From positions 4,278,001 through 4,342,000 of the forward strand of contig NZ_CP061008.1 of NCBI RefSeq assembly GCF_014490035.1: 64,000 nucleotides of DNA, read 5' to 3'. This document shows, in pieces, positions 60,099 to 64,000 of this stretch. This stretch comes from Achromobacter xylosoxidans. Its GTDB lineage: Bacteria; Pseudomonadota; Gammaproteobacteria; Burkholderiales; Burkholderiaceae_B. Below the pieces are notes generated by a model. That model was not told where the DNA came from. It did not search any database and saw only the letters and a list, made by a program, of their open reading frames with translations. Every line of letters starts with the position of its first letter. Positions within the stretch are counted from its first letter, which is position 1. A program made the position numbers and the translations under genes.

Positions 60099-60550
60099 CG
60101 ACCTGGCCCGTCTCCGGCCTGCTGCCGCACGCCGGCGACATGATCCTGATCGACGAGGTCTGCAGCCACGACGCCGACAGCCTGACCGCGCGCGCCCTGG
60201 TCAAGCCCGGCCCCTACTCGCTGCCCGACGGCTCCTTGCCGCCGTGGCTGGGCATGGAGCTGATGGCGCAAGCCGTGGGCGCCTGGGCCGGTTGCCAGGC
60301 GCGCCAGGCGGGCGACCCCGTCAAGTTGGGCTTTCTGCTCGGCACGCGGCGCTACGAAAGCCATGCCGACGCGCTGCCCGCCGGCGCCCGCCTGACCATA
60401 CACGCGCGCCGCGGGCTGGTCGACGCCAGCGGCATGAGCGTCTTCGAATGCGAACTGCGCGACGACGCGCGCCTGCTGGCCGAGGCCAGGCTGAACGTCT
60501 ATCAGCCCAAGGATCCCACCGCTTTTATCCAGGAAGAATCACCCGAATGA
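60095..60550 (+). CDS. Hotdog-fold 3-hydroxyacyl-ACP dehydratase (aryl polyene)
   Basis: A 151-residue hotdog protein with LLPHAGDMILIDEV and PPWLGMELMAQAVGAWAG, in which the His and Glu are the FabZ/FabA-like catalytic positions. It would form the conjugated double bonds after each ketoreduction. Together with the ligase-fused domain it gives two dehydratase activities, as in characterised aryl polyene systems. Starts and ends with ATGA overlaps. Confidence 0.87.
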   Translation: MTTWPVSGLLPHAGDMILIDEVCSHDADSLTARALVKPGPYSLPDGSLPPWLGMELMAQAVGAWAGCQARQAGDPVKLGFLLGTRRYESHADALPAGARLTIHARRGLVDASGMSVFECELRDDARLLAEARLNVYQPKDPTAFIQEESPE

Positions 60551-61278
60551 GCGCTGCCCCCATACTCGTAACCGGCTCGAGCCGCGGCATCGGCCGCGCC
60601 ATCGCGCTGGCCCTGGCCGACGCCGGCCACGACCTGGTGCTGCACTGCCGCCAGCAACTCGACCAGGCCCAGGCCGTGCAGGCCGAAGTCCAGGCGCGCG
60701 GACGCCAGGCGCGCGTGCTGCAATTCGATGTGGCGGACCGCCAGCAATGCGCCGCCGCCCTGCAGGCCGACATCGACGCGCACGGCGCCTATTACGGCGT
60801 GGTCCTCAACGCCGGCCTGACCCGCGACGGCGCGTTTCCCGCTTTGACCGGCGACGATTGGGACCAGGTGCTGCGCACCAACCTGGACGGCTTCTACAAC
60901 GTGCTCAGTCCGCTCGCCATGCCCATGATCCGCCGCCGCGCGCCTGGCCGCGTGGTCTGCATGGCGTCCGTGTCCGGCCTGGTGGGCAACCGCGGCCAGG
61001 TGAACTACAGCGCCTCCAAGGCCGGTCTCATCGGCGCCGCCAAAGCCCTGGCCGTGGAACTGGCCAAGCGCCAGATCACCGTCAACTGCGTGGCGCCGGG
61101 GCTGATCGACACCGACATGATCGACGAGCACGTGCCGGTCGAGGAAATCCTGAAGGCCGTGCCAGCGCAACGCATGGGACGGCCCGAGGAAGTGGCCGCC
61201 ACCGTCGTGTTCCTGATGTCTCCCGGCGCCGCCTACATCACGCGCCAGGTCATCGCCGTCAACGGAGGACTGTGCTGA
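60547..61278 (+). CDS. 3-ketoacyl-ACP reductase, FabG-like (aryl polyene)
   Basis: A 243-residue SDR with VTGSSRGIGRAIALALA (TGxxxGxG), NAG in VVLNAGLTRDG, and the catalytic Ser plus Tyr-Ser-Ala-Ser-Lys (VNYSASKAGLIG). It reduces the beta-keto group of the carrier-bound chain with NADPH. The four-gene order dehydratase/reductase between two ketosynthases is typical of the locus. Overlaps both neighbours. Confidence 0.92.
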   Translation: MSAAPILVTGSSRGIGRAIALALADAGHDLVLHCRQQLDQAQAVQAEVQARGRQARVLQFDVADRQQCAAALQADIDAHGAYYGVVLNAGLTRDGAFPALTGDDWDQVLRTNLDGFYNVLSPLAMPMIRRRAPGRVVCMASVSGLVGNRGQVNYSASKAGLIGAAKALAVELAKRQITVNCVAPGLIDTDMIDEHVPVEEILKAVPAQRMGRPEEVAATVVFLMSPGAAYITRQVIAVNGGLC

Positions 61279-62501
61279 TGAAACGCGTCGTCATCACCGG
61301 CATGGCCGGCATCAGCGCGCTCGGCAACGACTGGGCCAGCGTGCAGCAGGCGTTCCAGACGGGCCGCAGCGCCATCCGCGTCATGCCCGACTGGTCGCGC
61401 TACGCCGAACTCAACACCCGCCTGGCCGGCCCCATCGAGGACTTCCGCACGCCCGCGCACTGGACCCGCAAGCAACTGCGCAGCATGGGACGGGTTTCCC
61501 AACTGGCGGTGCGCGCCGCGGAACTGGCGCTGGACGACGCGGCGCTGCTGGGCGATCCGCGCATCGCCGACGGCCGCATGGGCGTGGCCTGCGGCTCGTC
61601 GGTGGGCAGCACGGCCGAAATCCGCGCCTTCGGCAACATGCTGCTCAACGGCGTCACGGACGACCTCAACGCCAATTCCTACGTCCGCATGATGCCCCAC
61701 ACCACCGCGGCCAACGTCGGCATCTTCTTCGAACTGAAGGGCCGCATCATCCCGACGTCCAGCGCCTGCACCTCGGGCAGCCAGGGTATCGGCTACGCCT
61801 ACGAGGCCATCCGCTACGGCCGCCAGGAGCTGATGCTGGCGGGCGGCGCGGAAGAGCTGTGCGCCAGCGAAGCCCTGGTGTTCGACGCGCTCTACGCGAC
61901 CAGCCAGAAAAACGACACGCCCGAACTCACGCCCCGCCCCTACGACCGCGACCGCGACGGCCTGGTGATCGGCGAAGGCGGCGGCATGCTGGTGCTGGAA
62001 TCGCTGGACCACGCGCTGGCGCGCGGCGCGCGCATCCATGCGGAAATCGTCGGCTTCGGCAGCAATTCGGACGGCACCCACATCACGCGCCCGGAAGCCA
62101 GCACCATGCGCATTGCGATGGAAATGGCGCTGGCCGACGCCAGCCTGCCGCCGCAAGCCATCGGCTACGTCAACGGCCACGGCACCGCCACGGAACAGGG
62201 CGACATCGCCGAAACGCAGGCCACGCACGGCCTGTTCGGCAGCCGCATGCCCATCAGCTCGCAGAAGAGCTACCTGGGCCACACCTTGGGCGCCTGCGGC
62301 GTGCTGGAGTCGTGGTTCAGCATCGAGATGCTCAACCGCGATTGGTACGCGCCCACGCTCAACCTGCGCAACGTCGATCCGCGTTGCGGCGAACTCGACT
62401 ACCTGACCGAGGGCCGCAGCATGAGCAACGAATATGTCATGAACAACAACTTCGCCTTTGGCGGCATCAACACCTCGTTGATCTTCCGCCGCTGGCGCTG
62501 A
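61278..62501 (+). CDS. Beta-ketoacyl-ACP synthase (aryl polyene), second, FabF-like
   Basis: A 407-residue condensing enzyme with complete active site: PTSSACTSGSQGIGYAYEAI, GYVNGHGTATEQGD and SQKSYLGHTLGACGVLE. By analogy with characterised systems one ketosynthase pairs with the chain-length-factor-like protein of 47672; this full-length FabF-type protein is the better candidate. Last gene of the operon; the ATG overlaps the reductase stop by one base. Confidence 0.9.
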   Translation: MKRVVITGMAGISALGNDWASVQQAFQTGRSAIRVMPDWSRYAELNTRLAGPIEDFRTPAHWTRKQLRSMGRVSQLAVRAAELALDDAALLGDPRIADGRMGVACGSSVGSTAEIRAFGNMLLNGVTDDLNANSYVRMMPHTTAANVGIFFELKGRIIPTSSACTSGSQGIGYAYEAIRYGRQELMLAGGAEELCASEALVFDALYATSQKNDTPELTPRPYDRDRDGLVIGEGGGMLVLESLDHALARGARIHAEIVGFGSNSDGTHITRPEASTMRIAMEMALADASLPPQAIGYVNGHGTATEQGDIAETQATHGLFGSRMPISSQKSYLGHTLGACGVLESWFSIEMLNRDWYAPTLNLRNVDPRCGELDYLTEGRSMSNEYVMNNNFAFGGINTSLIFRRWR

Positions 62502-62548
62502 AGTCCGCAATACCCGCGTTTTTCCCTCTCACGAATGGAATGCCAGAC

Positions 62549-62989
62549 ATGAACGCTTCTTACCAGTTGTCCGCCGCCCTGCTCCTGTCGCTCGCATGCT
62601 CGGCGCAAGCCCTGGCGGCAGACCGTACCGTCCATCTGCCCATGCAGACCGCGATCGACGCCGCCCAGGCCGCCGGCAAGATCGATGGCAGCGTCAGGTT
62701 CTACCTGGCCGGCACCGGCCCCAAGGGCACGGTGCTGGAATCCGGCGTCGTCACCAACCGCAAGACCAACGCCTTCGCCAAGAAGGACGAGGACGCCTGC
62801 CTGTGGGTGGCCCAATCCGCCATCATCGCGCTGCATGAAGCGGCCAAGAAGGCCGGCGCGAACGCGGTGACCAATATCGTCAGCTACTACCGCAAGAACG
62901 AATACAGCAGCAAGACCGACTATGAATGCCATGCCGGCGCCATGGTGGCCGGCGTCGCCCTGCGCGGCGACCTGTCCAAGGTGAAGTAA
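62549..62989 (+). CDS. Small exported protein of unknown function
   Basis: A 146-residue protein with a signal peptide (MNASYQLSAALLLSLACSAQALA, cleavage near 24) and a soluble domain with ALHEAAKKAGANAVTNIVSYYRKNEYSSKTDYECHAGAMVAGVALRG. Similar short secreted proteins are sometimes labelled excinuclease ATPase subunit in databases, which is certainly wrong. A cysteine in the first half (DEDACLW) and one in YECHAG could form a disulfide. It lies 47 bp after the polyene operon and may be read through from it. Confidence 0.75.
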   Translation: MNASYQLSAALLLSLACSAQALAADRTVHLPMQTAIDAAQAAGKIDGSVRFYLAGTGPKGTVLESGVVTNRKTNAFAKKDEDACLWVAQSAIIALHEAAKKAGANAVTNIVSYYRKNEYSSKTDYECHAGAMVAGVALRGDLSKVK

Positions 62990-63067
62990 GGCGGATCGCC
63001 AGCCGCCGGAAAACGCCGGCCGCCGGTTTAAACTGCTTGTTTGTCGCCACACCACAAAGGTTTACCC

Positions 63068-63529
63068 ATGAGCACTGCTACGCTCAAGACCCGCCTCTCC
63101 GATGCCGTCAAGGACGCGATGCGCGCCAAGGCCTCCGAACGCCTGACCACGCTGCGCTTCCTGCTGGCGGCCGTCAAGCAGAAGGAAGTGGACGAACGCC
63201 GCGACCTGAACGACGCCGAGATCACCGCCATCATCGAAAAGCAGGTCAAGCAGCGCCGCGAGTCCATCGCCGCGTTCGAACAGGCCGGCCGCACCGAAAC
63301 CGCCGAACAGGAAAAGGCCGAACTGCTGGTGCTGCAGGAATTCCTGCCGCAAGCCGCCACGCCCGAGGAAGTCGCCGCCGCCATCGACGCCGCGCTGGCC
63401 GAAGTGGCCGCCCAGGGCGTGACCGGCGCGCCCGCCATGGGCAAGGTCATGGCGCTGCTGAAGCAGGCCCTGGCCGGCCGCGCCGACATGACGGCGCTGT
63501 CGCAGCAAGTGAAGGCCCGCCTGGCCTAA
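63068..63529 (+). CDS. GatB/YqeY domain-containing protein
   Basis: A 153-residue helical protein of the YqeY family (LKTRLSDAVKDAMRAKASERLTTLRFLLAAVKQKEVDE and GAPAMGKVMALLKQALAGRADMTALSQQVKARL). It resembles the tail domain of the GatB subunit of Glu-tRNA amidotransferase and may bind tRNA; its role is unclear. The ATG at 63068 is used; 27 upstream in-frame bases are not conserved in type. It is convergent with dinB. Confidence 0.9.
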   Translation: MSTATLKTRLSDAVKDAMRAKASERLTTLRFLLAAVKQKEVDERRDLNDAEITAIIEKQVKQRRESIAAFEQAGRTETAEQEKAELLVLQEFLPQAATPEEVAAAIDAALAEVAAQGVTGAPAMGKVMALLKQALAGRADMTALSQQVKARLA

Positions 63530-63566
63530 ACCCTGCCGGGGTTGGCTGCCAGCCGCCCCGCTCAGC

Positions 63567-64000
63567 TCAGAACGCGCCGCCGAACAGATCGGGCTGGCGC
63601 GACTGCTCCTGCGGGTTGGCGAAATTGCTCATCCCCACCCCCGCCAGCCGGTACAGCGTTTCCGGCGGCAAGTCCACGCGTTCGCACAGCAGCCTGGCGA
63701 CGGCGGCCAGCTCCGCCGCCGATCCAGGCGGACTCAGGCTGGTCTGGCTGCGCGTGAGGATCCGGAAACGGTCCGTCTTCAACTTGAGCACCACCGTGCG
63801 GCCCAGGGCGCCCTTCTTCAGCGCCTGGTCCCACACGCGTTCCGCCATGCGGTCGATGGCCTCGCCCACCGCGTCCAGGCGGATATCCTCAGAGAACGTG
63901 GTCTCCGACGAGACCTGCTGCAAAGGCTGGTCCGTCTGCACCTCGCGCTCGTCGATGCCGCGCGCCAATTCGTACAGGCGCCGGCCGTAGCGGCCGAAGT
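63567..64000 (-). CDS. dinB: DNA polymerase IV, C-terminal part
   Basis: The gene runs off the right edge; about 144 codons of its 3' end are visible. They cover the little-finger domain (KKGALGRTVVLKLKTDRFRILTRSQTS and CERVDLPPETLYRLAGVGMSNF) and the C-terminal clamp-binding motif QPDLFG. DinB is a Y-family translesion polymerase. It ends 37 bp from the convergent YqeY gene. Confidence 0.9.
   Translation of the reverse strand, partial: FGRYGRRLYELARGIDEREVQTDQPLQQVSSETTFSEDIRLDAVGEAIDRMAERVWDQALKKGALGRTVVLKLKTDRFRILTRSQTSLSPPGSAAELAAVARLLCERVDLPPETLYRLAGVGMSNFANPQEQSRQPDLFGGAF

Noticed and set aside
62549..62989. Excinuclease ABC subunit, a label used for similar short proteins
   Set aside because: The 146-residue secreted protein has no ATPase motifs or zinc fingers of UvrA; the label is not supported.
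63530..63566. Bidirectional terminator between the YqeY gene and dinB
   Set aside because: GGGG-TT-GGCT-GCC-AGCC-GC-CCCG can form only an interrupted stem without a T-run; too weak to annotate.
1..64000. tRNA, rRNA, CRISPR array, insertion sequence or prophage
   Set aside because: No cloverleaf-like T-loop motifs, no regularly spaced direct repeats, no transposase or integrase motifs were seen while reading both strands.

Overview
The window is about 68% GC, densely packed, with GTG starts, short intergenic gaps and many ATGA-type overlaps. A NirK copper nitrite reductase, a quinol-type NO reductase, Bug-family (TctC) solute receptors, many LysR regulators and an aryl polyene locus together suggest a denitrifying betaproteobacterium of the Alcaligenaceae, most likely Achromobacter or a close Bordetella relative. 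This genus call is an inference from gene content; no rRNA is present. I see no tRNA, rRNA, CRISPR, insertion sequence or prophage.

Layout. 1-19 kb: mixed metabolic genes (SDR fragment, LiuC-like crotonase, LysR/MFS pair, M20 amidohydrolase, thioredoxin-like/DMT pair, DMT/GNAT pair, MocR regulator). A five-gene acyl-CoA catabolic operon (9.4-14.2 kb: Bug receptor, CaiB-type CoA-transferase, MFE2-like SDR, thiolase, MaoC) faces its own LysR gene. LysE exporters, a DUF72 protein and glutathione reductase follow. 19.3-22 kb: a stand-alone pyruvate dehydrogenase E1 gene with repeated TGCAATTGCA boxes upstream. 22.1-28 kb: denitrification genes (c-type cytochrome, nirK, a Crp/Fnr regulator, nirV, norB). 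28-33.7 kb: MarR/racemase pair, a second Crp/Fnr gene, and an acyl-CoA synthetase/acyl-CoA dehydrogenase pair. 33.66-34.66 kb: a 1-kb gene-free zone holding two inverted copies of a long, multi-hairpin repeat whose stems covary. 34.7-45 kb: MFS/HxlR pair, flavin-nucleotide protein, GST, two LysR genes, FMN reductase/AraC, proline dehydrogenase, DMT transporter and dadA. 45.1-46.8 kb: nsrR and hmp, with an NsrR operator in front of hmp. 46.9-62.5 kb: a phosphopantetheinyl transferase read divergently from a 17-gene aryl polyene (APE) operon. 62.5-64 kb: a small exported protein, a YqeY protein and the 3' end of dinB.

How the genes work together. NirK reduces nitrite to NO and NorB reduces NO to N2O. 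NorB has a sigma-54 type promoter preceded by three GGT-N7-ACC boxes, the NorR arrangement. NsrR plus its operator would control NO detoxification by Hmp. The APE operon encodes a type II fatty-acid-like system: two ACPs, two complete ketosynthases, a chain-length-factor-like protein, ketoreductase, two dehydratase domains, aryl ligase, thioesterase, acyl- and glycosyltransferases, and a LolA/MMPL/lipoprotein export set. Its flavoprotein carries the WxWxIP motif of flavin-dependent halogenases, so the product could be a halogenated, xanthomonadin-like pigment.

Strongest points for follow-up: the paired covarying repeats at 33.75-34.62 kb, the NorR/sigma-54 control region of norB, the halogenase-like gene inside the APE operon, the Crp/Fnr protein with a C-terminal cysteine cluster beside nirK, and the orphan aceE with its repeated operator.
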